Assembly (NCBI RefSeq): GCF_003287355.1
Contig: NZ_QMIM01000033.1
Location: 1 to 51,800 of the forward strand
Origin: Halorubrum sp. 48-1-W
Lineage (GTDB): Archaea; Halobacteriota; Halobacteria; Halobacteriales; Haloferacaceae
Direction: 5' to 3'
Length of the DNA stretch: 51,800 bases
Shown here: piece by piece, positions 42,562-51,082 of the stretch
Layout of the letters: the number at the start of each line of letters is the position of its first letter
Position numbering within the stretch: the stretch's first letter is position 1
Made by a program: the position numbers and the translations under genes
Notes under the pieces: generated by a model
What the model was told of the DNA's origin: nothing
Databases searched by the model: none
The model's input: the letters and a program-made list of their open reading frames with translations, nothing else

Positions 42562-43314
42562 TCAGGCGACACTGCGGCTCTCGATGACGATCCCCGTCCC
42601 GGAGCGGACGGAGAAGCCGATGGTGTCGCCGACCTGTTCGCCCATGCCCGCGAAGCGTTTCACGTTGATCTGCCGGCGGATGTCGCTGCCGACCTCGATC
42701 ATCTCGAGTTCGATGAAGACGTCGGCGATCGACCGGAACGGGCCGATCGCGTCGTCGTCGACCGCCGAGGGGTCGACCGTGAGGACGACGACCTTCCCTT
42801 GAGAGATGATATCCCGGAAAAACGAGATGATCTCCAGTGCCGCCTGCCGCTCCTCGTTCTTCCGGACGAGCGCCTCGAACGTCGGGTCGTTCCGGAAGAT
42901 CGCGTCGAACGTGTCGAGGAATATCACGTCCGAGTTCCACATCGCCTCCGCGTTCATCAGCCGCTTGAGCAGCTCCTTGCGCTCGCCGTCGTCGTCCGAG
43001 AACGCCCCGCCGGAGTCGAAGTCGGCGTGTAAAAAGAGCAGGTCCTCGTTCAACAGCGGCTTCACCATGTCGTACTCCAGCGAGTGCATCTGGTCGATGA
43101 AGCCGCGGACGGTGAGCTCCGTCGACAGCAACGTCACCGACGCCCCCTCCTCGACGAGCCCGTAGGAGAACCGCTGGGACATCGCGCTCTTTCCCGCGCC
43201 GTAATCGCCCTCGATGAGCACGATGCTCCCGCGGGGGATCCCGCCCCCGAGCTCCTTGTTCAACCGGTCGCGCTCGCCCAATCCGAGCGACAGCAGGTTG
43301 GTTGCGCGGGGCAT
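42562..43314 (-). CDS. arlH: Archaellum regulatory ATP-binding protein ArlH
   Basis: A 250-residue RecA/KaiC-like protein. Walker A is EGDYGAGKSAMSQRF (about residue 32) and Walker B DVIFLDTFDAIF. ArlH binds ATP and ArlI and forms a ring in the motor complex. The segment LLSTELTVRGFIDQMHSLEYDM is highly typical of the family. The ATG at 43314 directly follows the arlG stop. Confidence 0.95.
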   Translation of the reverse strand: MPRATNLLSLGLGERDRLNKELGGGIPRGSIVLIEGDYGAGKSAMSQRFSYGLVEEGASVTLLSTELTVRGFIDQMHSLEYDMVKPLLNEDLLFLHADFDSGGAFSDDDGERKELLKRLMNAEAMWNSDVIFLDTFDAIFRNDPTFEALVRKNEERQAALEIISFFRDIISQGKVVVLTVDPSAVDDDAIGPFRSIADVFIELEMIEVGSDIRRQINVKRFAGMGEQVGDTIGFSVRSGTGIVIESRSVA

Positions 43315-43818
43315 CTACGCCTCCACCCGGAACCGGAAGGACTCCTCGTCCCCGTTGACCGCGAGGTACACCCGGTGGTCGGTAGTCCCCCCGTCGCCGA
43401 GGCTCCCGACGGCGTCGACCGCGTCGAGGTCGATCGTGAGCTCGAGGACGTCACCGCGGCTCCAGGTGGTCGCGCCGTCGACGGAGACGAGCTCGCCGGT
43501 CGTCGCGTCCGGGGCGACGTAGTGGCCGTCGAAGACCACGTCGAGGCCGGAGCCGTCCGGCGCGAGCCGCTGTGTGCCGGTGTTTTTGATCAGCAACGTG
43601 ACGTTCCCGTCCGTGCCGGCGCTCTCGTCGTACACCCCGCCGTTGGGGTCGGAGATGACCGTCACGTCCGTTCGGAGCTGTTGGGTCGCGTCGAGGCTGC
43701 CGTCCTCGACGGCCGAACTCACGCGGTCGACGCCGGTGGTGACCGTCCCGACGACGCCGGCGGCGATCACGAGGCTGGCGACGAACAGGATGAGGTGAGA
43801 AACCGGGACGCTCGCCAT
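43315..43818 (-). CDS. arlG: Archaellum stator protein ArlG
   Basis: A 167-residue protein with an N-terminal transmembrane helix (residues 6-26, SHLILFVASLVIAAGVVGTV), then an extracytoplasmic beta-sandwich with VTLLIKNTGTQRLAPDGSGLDVVFDG. ArlG and ArlF form filament-like stator complexes that contact the S-layer. The adjacent arlF gene and the shared layout support the assignment. Confidence 0.9.
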   Translation of the reverse strand: MASVPVSHLILFVASLVIAAGVVGTVTTGVDRVSSAVEDGSLDATQQLRTDVTVISDPNGGVYDESAGTDGNVTLLIKNTGTQRLAPDGSGLDVVFDGHYVAPDATTGELVSVDGATTWSRGDVLELTIDLDAVDAVGSLGDGGTTDHRVYLAVNGDEESFRFRVEA

Positions 43819-44286
43819 TCAGCCGCTCACCCCCGCGCCGTCGCTGACGCCCGACTCCGTGACGACGACGACGCGGCTCGCGTCCGCGAGGTCGGCGTCG
43901 ACCGACGCGTCCGGGATCGCGATCGAGAGCGTCTCGCCGTCGAGCCAGAGATCGGTGTCGTCCGTGCCGTCGACGCTCGTCCACGACTCGTCGGCCGCGA
44001 TGTCGACGTACTCGTTGTCGACGACGAGGCTCACGTCGCTCACCACGAGCCCGACGGTACCCCCGTTGGTCGCGTTCACGACGAGCTCGTCGTTCCCGCT
44101 CGCGTTGAACGTCGCGGACTCGATGGAGACCGCCGTGTTCTGGCGTTCGAGCGCTGTCTCGTGGGCGTCGCGTTCACCCTCGGTGACGCGCTCGAAGCCG
44201 TTCGCCGCGACGGGGTAGAAGGCGGTGAACGCGACGAACATCCCCGCGACGATGACGGCCGTCGACGCCGAGACGCTAACGCCCAT
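43819..44286 (-). CDS. arlF: Archaellum stator protein ArlF
   Basis: A 155-residue protein. It begins MGVSVSASTAVIVAGMFVAFTAFYPVAAN, an archaellin/pilin-like hydrophobic helix, then a periplasmic-type beta domain (ELVVNATNGGTVGLVVSDVSLVVDNEYVDI). ArlF binds the S-layer and anchors the motor. ATG 44286 overlaps the arlCE coding end by 11 bp. Without searching, the F versus G order is inferred from the usual operon order F then G. Confidence 0.88.
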   Translation of the reverse strand: MGVSVSASTAVIVAGMFVAFTAFYPVAANGFERVTEGERDAHETALERQNTAVSIESATFNASGNDELVVNATNGGTVGLVVSDVSLVVDNEYVDIAADESWTSVDGTDDTDLWLDGETLSIAIPDASVDADLADASRVVVVTESGVSDGAGVSG

Positions 44287-46156
44287 CTCCCCACCCCCCG
44301 TCCGCCGGATCGGCGCGGTCGGGCTGTGAGTCCGGGTCGTCCATCGGTCGGGGGGAACTCCCGTTCCAGCCGCGACCGGTATCGGTTCCAGAGCGACCGT
44401 CGCGAGCGTCACGTGGCGTCGTGCCGTTCGATCGCTCCCGGGCGGTCCCACCGTCGCGGCCTCGGGGGCCACGGGAGGCGCGGGCGGGTGCCGGAGGCTC
44501 ACCGCCGAGTATCGACCCGCCGGCGAGGTCGTCCCACCGGTCCAGGAGGACGAGGTGCCTGCCCGTGCCGTTGAGCTGGGTGATGTACCGCAGGCTCCGG
44601 GTGTGGTGTTCACGGACCAGCCGGTCGGTTCCCGGACGGTCGACGAGGTTCCGGTCGATCGTCCCGAACCCCGAAAGGAAGTCCCGGAGCCGCGCGGCGG
44701 CGTCGGAGCCGACCCACTCGATCCGCTCGTAGTAGTTCACCGCGCGCACCGCGTCGGTGACGTCGCTCTCGGAGACGAGGAACTCCAGCCACTCCATCAC
44801 GAGCAGGTCGCCGACGTAGTCGCCGGGAAGCTCGGTGAGGTACGGCTTGCCGCGCCGACCCGAGAGGTCGTCGTGCCCGACGTACTCGAAGCCGTCCCCG
44901 GTCGCCTCGGCGGGATCGCCGCCCGGTGTCGGTCCGGGCGACCCGGCGGTGGAGCCCGAATCCGGCCCCGCGTGAGCGCCCCCCTCCGGACTGGCGGCCG
45001 CTCCGGCGGGGTCGTCCTCGACCCGCTCGCCGCCGACGTCAACACCGGTGTCGTCACCGAGGTCGTCGTCCAGGCCGACATCGAGACCGTCCTCCTCGAA
45101 CTCGTCCTCCGCGAGGTCGTTCTCCCCGACGCCGTCATCGAAGGCGTCGCCGAGACCGTCGTTCTCGGGGCCGTCTCCCCCGAGGCCATCCTCGAGGTCG
45201 GCCGCGAGGTCGTCTTCGTCGAGCGGATCCGCTCCGTCCAAGGCGTCCTCCCCGGATCCCGTCTCGTCGCCGGCGTCGTCGGCCCAGTCGGCCTCCCCGG
45301 CGTCGTACTCTTCTTTGAGTTCGCTGAAGCTCTTTCCGTCGTCGTTCATGTCGTCGGTTGTCGCCGCCGGTTCGGTCTCGGACACGGCGTCGGCGGGGTC
45401 GCCGTCGTCCGGGTCGCCGTTCGGTTCGTTCCCGTCGTCCGCCGCTGCGAGGTCGTCGAAGCCGTCGAGTTCCTCGTCGTCGAGTAGTTCCTCGTCGAAG
45501 AAGCCGTCCGCGTCGGCGCTCGCGAGCTCGTCGTCGAGCTCCGCTTCGGCCTCGTCGTCGCCGTCGTCGTCGAAGAGGCCGAAGGAACTCTCGGCGGCAC
45601 CGCCGGCGTTGAAGCCGCCGGATTCGTCGACGAAGGGGTTGATCCCGCGGGTGACCATCTCGTAGATGTCGAGCAGGTTTCGGACGTCCTCCTCGATGTC
45701 GTCGACCGCGGCGGAGATCTCCTCGTTTTCCGACCGGACCGTCGACACCGTCGACGAGAGGGTGGCGACCTCGGACTCGAGGTCGTCGAGACGCTTCTCC
45801 AGCTCGTCGGTGTCGGAACCGCCCCCGCCGTCGCCGAAGCCGTCGTCCCACTCGTCCATGCCGTCGAGGTCGTCGAAACCGCCGCCTCCCATGCCCCCGT
45901 CCATCGTGTCTCCACCCCCCAGTCCGTCACCGCTACCTCCCAGTCCGTCACCGCTACCTCCCAGTCCGTCAGCCCCCATTCCGCCGCCCATGCCGCCGTC
46001 TCCTCCCGTTCCGTCGCCGAAGACATCGTCGCCATCGTCCGCGTCGTCCCCGCCGTCATCGAGGAACCGGTCGAGAACGCTCGCACCGACGAGCCCCAGC
46101 GTGGCGACTGTCCAAACGACCGTCGAGACGCCCCACACCGACAGTTCGAGGCCCAT
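44276..46156 (-). CDS. arlCE: Fused archaellum switch-complex protein ArlCE
   Basis: A 626-residue protein. A short N-terminal hydrophobic segment (about residues 5-28) is followed by a Gly/Asp-rich repeat region. A coiled-coil region at about 110-160 (DELEKRLDDLESEVATLSSTVSTVRSENEE, an ArlC-like segment) leads into a very acidic linker. The C-terminal ArlD/E domain contains PYLTELPGDYVGDLLVMEWLEFLV...RAVNYYERIEWVGSDAAARLRDFL. In haloarchaea ArlC and ArlE are fused and link the CheF/CheY signal to the motor. The Gly/Asp repeat arises from a 21-bp DNA repeat. A TATA-like ATATTTTG at 46197-46204 could start an internal transcript with a leader of about 18 nt. Confidence 0.9.
   Translation of the reverse strand: MGLELSVWGVSTVVWTVATLGLVGASVLDRFLDDGGDDADDGDDVFGDGTGGDGGMGGGMGADGLGGSGDGLGGSGDGLGGGDTMDGGMGGGGFDDLDGMDEWDDGFGDGGGGSDTDELEKRLDDLESEVATLSSTVSTVRSENEEISAAVDDIEEDVRNLLDIYEMVTRGINPFVDESGGFNAGGAAESSFGLFDDDGDDEAEAELDDELASADADGFFDEELLDDEELDGFDDLAAADDGNEPNGDPDDGDPADAVSETEPAATTDDMNDDGKSFSELKEEYDAGEADWADDAGDETGSGEDALDGADPLDEDDLAADLEDGLGGDGPENDGLGDAFDDGVGENDLAEDEFEEDGLDVGLDDDLGDDTGVDVGGERVEDDPAGAAASPEGGAHAGPDSGSTAGSPGPTPGGDPAEATGDGFEYVGHDDLSGRRGKPYLTELPGDYVGDLLVMEWLEFLVSESDVTDAVRAVNYYERIEWVGSDAAARLRDFLSGFGTIDRNLVDRPGTDRLVREHHTRSLRYITQLNGTGRHLVLLDRWDDLAGGSILGGEPPAPARASRGPRGRDGGTARERSNGTTPRDARDGRSGTDTGRGWNGSSPRPMDDPDSQPDRADPADGGWGDGR
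45920..45973. repeat. 21-bp tandem repeat in arlCE
   Basis: Two full 21-bp units (45920-45940, 45941-45961) and a partial third encode repeated Gly-Ser-Gly-Asp-Gly-Leu-Gly heptads in the N-terminal flexible region. Confidence 0.9.
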
Positions 46157-46196
46157 TGTTCACAGCAACCCCCAGACGACACTTCAACCCATTCAT

Positions 46197-46204
46197 CAAA
46201 ATAT
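46197..46204 (-). promoter_or_regulatory. Possible internal promoter of the arl genes
   Basis: ATATTTTG on the minus strand in the 90-bp gap between cheD and arlCE, about 44 bp from the arlCE ATG. This is the only AT-rich element in the che-arl operon interior; it could give separate arl expression. Confidence 0.4.
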
Positions 46205-46246
46205 CAGCCGTGAGAACACGTGACTGCGGGGCCTGCTCGCCGGGCG

Positions 46247-46798
46247 TTATAACGTCCGTTCGAAGCCGTCGGCCGCCCGGACGGCGAGGTCGCCGCCAGG
46301 TCGGAACCGGACCGTCCGACCGACCGTGTCGCCGACGTCGCTGGCGACGATCGGTATCCGCGCGTCGGCGAGACACTCGCGAGCGCGCTCGACGTTCCGC
46401 GGACCGACCGCGTCCGTGAGATCGAGCATCTCCGCGCCGCCGACGAGACGCGCCTCGAGTCGACAGGGCGACGCGCCGGCCGAGACGAGCTCGTCGACGA
46501 GCGTGTCGAGCCCCGAATCGACGTACTTCGCCGGGCGGGGGCCTCGTGAAACGTCCCGGTCGGTGGACGGCAGCATGGCGTGCAAGAGTCCCCGGGCGCC
46601 CGTCTCCGGGTCGACGAGCGCGACCGCGACACAGGACCCCAATCCGCTCGTCGTCAGGGTCGCGTGGTCGTTCACCACGGCGAGGTCGCCGACACCGACC
46701 TTCACGCGTCGGGGGGGATCGCCCCGGTTCGAGGCGGACCGATCCGGGGCGGACCGATCCGAGGCGGACGGGTCCCCCGACGCAGTGAGGTGGTTCAT
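46247..46798 (-). CDS. cheD: Chemoreceptor glutamine deamidase CheD
   Basis: A 183-residue enzyme that deamidates glutamines of chemotaxis transducers and is regulated by CheC. The nucleophilic Cys is in TSGLGSCVAVALVD, the His in LLHAMLP, followed by the Thr/Ser of the triad in the core, KYVDSGLDTLVDELVSAGA, and EARLVGGAEML. The N-terminal 30 residues are low complexity from a 15-bp repeat. Start ATG 46798 is supported by the 4-bp ATGA overlap with cheC; a GTG at 46705 just before VKVGVGDLAVV is the alternative. Confidence 0.92.
   Translation of the reverse strand: MNHLTASGDPSASDRSAPDRSASNRGDPPRRVKVGVGDLAVVNDHATLTTSGLGSCVAVALVDPETGARGLLHAMLPSTDRDVSRGPRPAKYVDSGLDTLVDELVSAGASPCRLEARLVGGAEMLDLTDAVGPRNVERARECLADARIPIVASDVGDTVGRTVRFRPGGDLAVRAADGFERTL
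46731..46775. repeat. 15-bp tandem repeat in cheD N-terminus
   Basis: Three 15-bp units (46731, 46746, 46761) with one to three base differences, encoding Arg-Ser-Ala-x-Asp-type pentads before the conserved CheD fold. Confidence 0.85.
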
Positions 46799-47997
46799 GT
46801 CTCGGAGAGGCGTTCCAGCGCCGCCGCCAGTTCGCGCTCGTCGGGGAGCGCGTACACGTCACAGCGCGCCTGGACGCCCTCCGTCCGGATCGTGGCGTCG
46901 ATGACGAACCCGTAGTCCTGCCGGCGGCTCAGGGAGGCGACGAGCGGGCTGACCGTCGCCGAACCGATGTCGTGGACGAACTCCGGCGGCGAGTGCGAGA
47001 TGGAGGTACCGAGCACGTTGGCCCAGCCGTCGATGAACCCGCTCGTCATCACGTTTCCGAGCTCACGGAGCGCGTTCTCGGCCATCCCGCCGAGCGGCTC
47101 GTCCGGCTCGGTCGGGAGCATCGCCTCGGCGACCGCGGCCGCCGACGCCTCCGAGAAGAGGATCGCCAGGTAGCCGCTCGGTTTCCCCCGGAGCTCGAAG
47201 ACGGTCCCCGCGTGCGGCTCCGTACCGACCTCGCTCGGCACGTCCGCGAGCGGGACGAACCGGAGTCGGCTCACGTCGACGGTGGTCTCGAGGCCGGTCA
47301 TCATCCCGACGTTGTCGGCGGCGTTCGCCGAGCCGCGTTTCGCTAACGAGGCGAACGTCGAGAGCGACTCGTACGGGACCGCGGTCGCGTTCGCACCCCC
47401 CGCAGTGCCGCCGGCACCTTCAGCGCCCGCGGTCGCCGCCGTGGCCGTCTTGCCGACGACGAGGTCGCGGAACGGGCCGGAGTCGGGAAGCATGTAGATC
47501 GAGAAGTCGAGGTCGGTCCCCGTGGCGTCGAGCCGGCTCTCGAAGAGAAAGACGCCGTCGCCGGCGAGCGCGCCGTCCGGGAGCACCGCCGCGCCGTCGG
47601 CCTCGAAGTACCGCGGCGGGGTCATGTCGATCGCCCGCCCGAGGTAGTTGGCCCAGCCGTCGAGGAACCCGCCGAGCGCGATGTTGCCGACCTCCGTCAC
47701 CGCGCTCCGGCCCATCGACGCACTGCCGGGAAGCACCGACAGCAACCCGTCGATCTGTTCGGCGTCGAACGCGAGCACGGCAGCCCCCTCCAACCCCCCG
47801 TCGAGCCCGACGCGCACGCCGATCGACTCGCGGCCGGAGAAGGCTTCGGCGAGGTCCTCGCCGGTGGCGACGCTCGCGCCCGTGACCTCGACCGCGAGGT
47901 CCGACCCCGTCAGCTCGCCCAGCGCGTTGGCGGCGCGTTCGGCGCCGCGCTCGGCGAGCCGGTTACACGCGCCGAGCGCTCGAACGTCGACGCGCAT
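46795..47997 (-). CDS. cheC: Double-domain CheC-family CheY phosphatase
   Basis: A 400-residue protein with two CheC-like units. The first (residues 1-190) has the full CheC active-site pattern Ser-x3-Glu-x2-Asn in SAVTEVGN, about 22 residues before PP. The second (about 235-400) has ALRELGN with Glu and Asn conserved but Asn in place of the first Ser/Asp. Each half has a GFLDGWANYLGRAI / GFIDGWANVLGTSI helix. CheC dephosphorylates CheY-P and controls CheD; haloarchaea often have such long CheC paralogues. An Ala/Gly linker joins the units. The ATG at 47997 overlaps the cheY stop by 1 nt. Confidence 0.9.
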   Translation of the reverse strand: MRVDVRALGACNRLAERGAERAANALGELTGSDLAVEVTGASVATGEDLAEAFSGRESIGVRVGLDGGLEGAAVLAFDAEQIDGLLSVLPGSASMGRSAVTEVGNIALGGFLDGWANYLGRAIDMTPPRYFEADGAAVLPDGALAGDGVFLFESRLDATGTDLDFSIYMLPDSGPFRDLVVGKTATAATAGAEGAGGTAGGANATAVPYESLSTFASLAKRGSANAADNVGMMTGLETTVDVSRLRFVPLADVPSEVGTEPHAGTVFELRGKPSGYLAILFSEASAAAVAEAMLPTEPDEPLGGMAENALRELGNVMTSGFIDGWANVLGTSISHSPPEFVHDIGSATVSPLVASLSRRQDYGFVIDATIRTEGVQARCDVYALPDERELAAALERLSET

Positions 47998-48353
47998 CAG
48001 ACCGCCGACCCGATGGCGTCGAGGACGTTCGGCTTCTGAAACGGCTTCGTGATGTACCCCTCCGCGCCGGCTTTGATCGCCGCCTTCATTTTCTCCTCCT
48101 GGCCGACGCTCGTACACATTATCACCGTCGCCTCCGGGTCCTCGCCTTTGATCTCCGTCGTCGCCTCGATCCCGTCGCGGATGGGCATCACGATGTCCAT
48201 CATCACGAGGTCGGGACCGTGCTCGTCGTACATGTTCACCGCCTCCACCCCGTTTTCGGCCTCGCCGACGATCTCGAACTCCCCTTCGAGTATCTCACGG
48301 AGCAGGTTCCGCATGAACTCCGAGTCGTCCGCGATTAACACGCGCGTCGCCAT
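47997..48353 (-). CDS. cheY: Chemotaxis response regulator CheY
   Basis: A 118-residue single receiver domain. It begins MATRVLIADDSEFMRNLLREIL with the acidic pair DD, phospho-acceptor Asp in DLVMMDIVMP, the conserved Thr/Ser in VIMCTSVGQ and Lys in GYITKPFQ. It relays signal from CheA to the archaellum switch via adapters. ATG 48353 is chosen because a TATA-like GCGATTAAG (48380-48388) lies about 31 bp upstream; a longer start would lie beside it. It is the first gene of the che-arl operon. Confidence 0.96.
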   Translation of the reverse strand: MATRVLIADDSEFMRNLLREILEGEFEIVGEAENGVEAVNMYDEHGPDLVMMDIVMPIRDGIEATTEIKGEDPEATVIMCTSVGQEEKMKAAIKAGAEGYITKPFQKPNVLDAIGSAV

Positions 48354-48379
48354 ATACGCGAACTCGGAGCGAGCGTCCA

Positions 48380-48388
48380 CTTAATCGC
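48380..48388 (-). promoter_or_regulatory. TATA-like box of the che-arl operon
   Basis: GCGATTAAG on the minus strand, centred 31 bp from the cheY ATG. Confidence 0.5.
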
Positions 48389-48397
48389 TCGCCCGCG

Positions 48398-48415
48398 GTT
48401 CTCATCGTTGAGAAC
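48398..48415. promoter_or_regulatory. Palindrome upstream of cheY
   Basis: GTTCTCA-TCGT-TGAGAAC: perfect 7-bp arms with a 4-nt spacer, 10 bp upstream of the cheY TATA box. Its position fits a dimeric regulator site. It could equally be a hairpin after the upstream surface-protein gene on the same strand, although no T-run follows. Confidence 0.5.
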
Positions 48416-48440
48416 GGGGTGGCTCGGTACGCGGCGGAGT

Positions 48441-50855
48441 TCACAGCCAGTGGTCGATCAGGTACGTCGCGCCCACGACGACCGTCCCGCCGAACGCCTC
48501 GCGGGTGCCGACGGGGATCAGGATCGGACTCGTCGAGGCGGGGGTCCCGTCGGGGCCATCACTTCCGTTTCCTTGAGGATCGGAGCCGTTCCCCTCCTCC
48601 GTGCCGTTCTCGGCCTCCGTGCCGTTTCCGGTCGCCGTGTCGCTCTCAGTCTCCGTTCCGTTCCCGGTCTCCGTACCGTTTCCGGTCGCCGTGTCGCTCT
48701 CGGTCTCCGTGCCGTCCCTCGATTCCGTTCCGTTCCTCGGTTCCGTTCCGTTCCTCGGTTCCGTTTCGTTCCCGGTCTCCGTGCCGTTTTCAGGTCGATC
48801 CTCGTGCTTTTCGGTTCCGCCGCTCTCGTTTGCCTCGTCGTCTCCGTCCGTCCCGTCGTCGATCCGAGTCACGGCCGGGTCAGACTCGACCGTGAGCGTC
48901 CCCTCCGTCTCGTCGCCGTCGATCGCCAGCGTGTACGAGTACGTCCCGGGATCGAGGTCGACCGTCGTCCCGTTGAACGTCTCGTTTCGTGGCTCGCCCG
49001 GGGCGACGGTCACGTATCGTTCCTCGTATATCTCGCCGCCGGCGACCTCGAGCGACAGCGGTTCCCGGTTCTCGACGACCCCGGCGTTCCGAACCGTCAC
49101 GGACAGCTCGGAGAGCGTGTCGCCCCGAGTCACGTCGAGTTCGGTCGTCCCGTTGTCGAGCCGAAGCCGGTCGGGGTCGTCGGCGTCCGCGGCCACGATC
49201 GCCGTCCGACTGTCGTAGGGCTCCGAATCCACGTACAGGTCGACCCGCAGGCGGTCGCCGGGTCGTGCCTCGCCGATGCCGGGATCGATACTGAAGTTCC
49301 CGTCGTCGTCGATACGGACCGTCGATTCCGAGGTTCGCGGCGTCTCTCCGCCGTCGTAGGCGGACACGGCGGTCAACTCGGTCGCGGGCAACAGCGTCGT
49401 GGTCCCGGTGACGCCGTCGTCGTCGACGAGGATCTCGCCATCGTCGGTGACGTGATCGTACCGGAGATACCGTTCGCTGACCGAGAACGTCGCGTCGACG
49501 GAGGCGCCCGTCTCGTCCCTCGAGAGGTACGGGAACTGTTCGGGGACCCCGTCGTCGCCGACGGAGGCGGCGGCGAAGGGAGGGTCGGCGTCGACGGCAT
49601 CCGGGTCCTCGGCGAACCGGTACCGCTCGCCGTCCGCCCCGTCGAGTTCGAACTCGACGCGATATTCCTCGCCGGGCTCGAGTCGGTCGCCGATCGCGTT
49701 CCCGTCACCCGTGTCGATCACGAGGTAGAACCGACCGGCAGTCGGGTCGTCGGGCGCGGCCTCGAGCTCGCTCGCCGACTCGAAGATCAGCGTGGCGTCC
49801 TCGAGCTCGTCGGGGTCGATCCGTGTCGGCGCGCGGTTCCGTTCGGGGTTCGTCTGTTCGATCCGCAGGTGAACGCCCTCCTCGGCGGCGAGCAGGTCGC
49901 CGAGGACCGCGCCGGTCGCGTTCTCGCCGGCGGTGACCGGCCCCGCATCGTGCCCGTCGGCGAGGTGTGACATCGCACCCCAGATCCCGGCCGCCTCGAC
50001 GCCGATCACGAGGCGATCGCCCTTGGTGACGGCGGACCGCTCTACGCCGTCGCTTCGCAGCGAGCCGACCGGCTCGATCCCCTCCGAGTCGGACTCCGGA
50101 TCGGCCGGCATGGTCGTGAACACCTCCATCTCCTCCGCCACCCGTCGCTCCGGTTCGGTGACGACGAGTTTCGCCCGGTTCGAGGCGTCCGCGGGGGCGA
50201 CGACGCCGTCGTCGACGGTGAACGTCGCGTTGTCGACGAGCGAGAGCCGGTAGCGCTCGGGGGCGAGCGGGCGAACCGGGCCGTCGGCACCCGTCTCCGA
50301 CGGGAGCCCCGAGAGGTCACTCGCGATCCGCTCGCCGTCCTCGTCGACGAACTCGAGCGAGCACCCGGAGACGTAACAGCTGGTCGCGCTTCCCTCCTCG
50401 CTCGTGACGGACACGTACTCCGCCCCCGTACCGGCCACGCGGGTGTTGAGGGTCAGGGTGACCGAGCCCTCACCCCGGACCTCGATGACGTCGACGAATC
50501 CCACCGGACCGTCCGGGTCGGTCAGTCGATTGCCGCCGACGAGGAGGTACTTCGTCCCGTCCTCGACGTCGACGGATATCTCGGCGAGATCGCCGGCAGT
50601 CGTCGTGTACGTGTCCGCCCCGAAGGAGGCGTTGACCTGGGCGGGAGCCGCTTCGACCGTTCCCGAACCGTCACCGATAGCTGTCGGTGTCGCGAACGAG
50701 TCGGGGGACCCTCCCGCCGTTCCGACCGCAGGAAGCGTGCCGACGAGGAGGGATCCGACGAGGACGACGCCGAGGAGACACGCGGTCACTCGACGGATAC
50801 GGGTCGCGGAACGGAGGGGAGCGGTCGTCGACGGTGACGGGGGGTACTGTGACAT
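48441..50855 (-). CDS. BGTF-type surface glycoprotein with sequon-rich stalk
   Basis: An 804-residue secreted protein. Residues 1-50 hold a basic region then a hydrophobic signal (ACLLGVVLVGSLLVGTLPAVGTAGG). The mature part has many beta-strand domains; strands such as YLLVGGNRL and YYLVIDTGDGNAIGDRL-like blocks resemble the haloarchaeal BGTF surface domain. The last about 110 residues contain a Thr/Glu/Asn stalk with repeated Asn-Gly-Thr sequons (N-glycosylation sites), then a final hydrophobic segment ending TREAFGGTVVVGATYLIDHWL. This replaces the PGF-type sorting motif that I would expect for archaeosortase anchoring. It is probably a cell-surface, N-glycosylated protein; its target is unknown. 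Confidence 0.82.
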   Translation of the reverse strand: MSQYPPSPSTTAPLRSATRIRRVTACLLGVVLVGSLLVGTLPAVGTAGGSPDSFATPTAIGDGSGTVEAAPAQVNASFGADTYTTTAGDLAEISVDVEDGTKYLLVGGNRLTDPDGPVGFVDVIEVRGEGSVTLTLNTRVAGTGAEYVSVTSEEGSATSCYVSGCSLEFVDEDGERIASDLSGLPSETGADGPVRPLAPERYRLSLVDNATFTVDDGVVAPADASNRAKLVVTEPERRVAEEMEVFTTMPADPESDSEGIEPVGSLRSDGVERSAVTKGDRLVIGVEAAGIWGAMSHLADGHDAGPVTAGENATGAVLGDLLAAEEGVHLRIEQTNPERNRAPTRIDPDELEDATLIFESASELEAAPDDPTAGRFYLVIDTGDGNAIGDRLEPGEEYRVEFELDGADGERYRFAEDPDAVDADPPFAAASVGDDGVPEQFPYLSRDETGASVDATFSVSERYLRYDHVTDDGEILVDDDGVTGTTTLLPATELTAVSAYDGGETPRTSESTVRIDDDGNFSIDPGIGEARPGDRLRVDLYVDSEPYDSRTAIVAADADDPDRLRLDNGTTELDVTRGDTLSELSVTVRNAGVVENREPLSLEVAGGEIYEERYVTVAPGEPRNETFNGTTVDLDPGTYSYTLAIDGDETEGTLTVESDPAVTRIDDGTDGDDEANESGGTEKHEDRPENGTETGNETEPRNGTEPRNGTESRDGTETESDTATGNGTETGNGTETESDTATGNGTEAENGTEEGNGSDPQGNGSDGPDGTPASTSPILIPVGTREAFGGTVVVGATYLIDHWL
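48598..48795. repeat. Repetitive sequon stalk in the surface protein gene
   Basis: A 54-bp period (for example CCGTTTCCGG at 48622 and 48676) and 18-bp units nearby at about 48728-48770 encode Asn-Gly-Thr-Glu repeats. All periods are multiples of three. Confidence 0.8.
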
Positions 50856-51082
50856 CGTGTAGATCGTCCGCGAGGTCCGATCGAGGGACGGGCGGCCGTC
50901 GTTCGGCCTCGACTCCGTCGCACGCCAACTAAAACGTGCGCCCCCGATTATCATCGTGGGAAATCGACTGATCGGTGGTGAAACGGCAGTAGAGCCGCTC
51001 TTTCACGTGGATAGCGGAGCCGAAATCCCGAACGAACCGGATCGCGGACCGAAGAGTTAAGCCCGACCGCGATGCCGTTCCG

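Noticed and set aside
48398..48415. Terminator of the surface protein gene
   Set aside because: Stem is perfect but lacks a following T-run; kept as a possible operator, with terminator as alternative.
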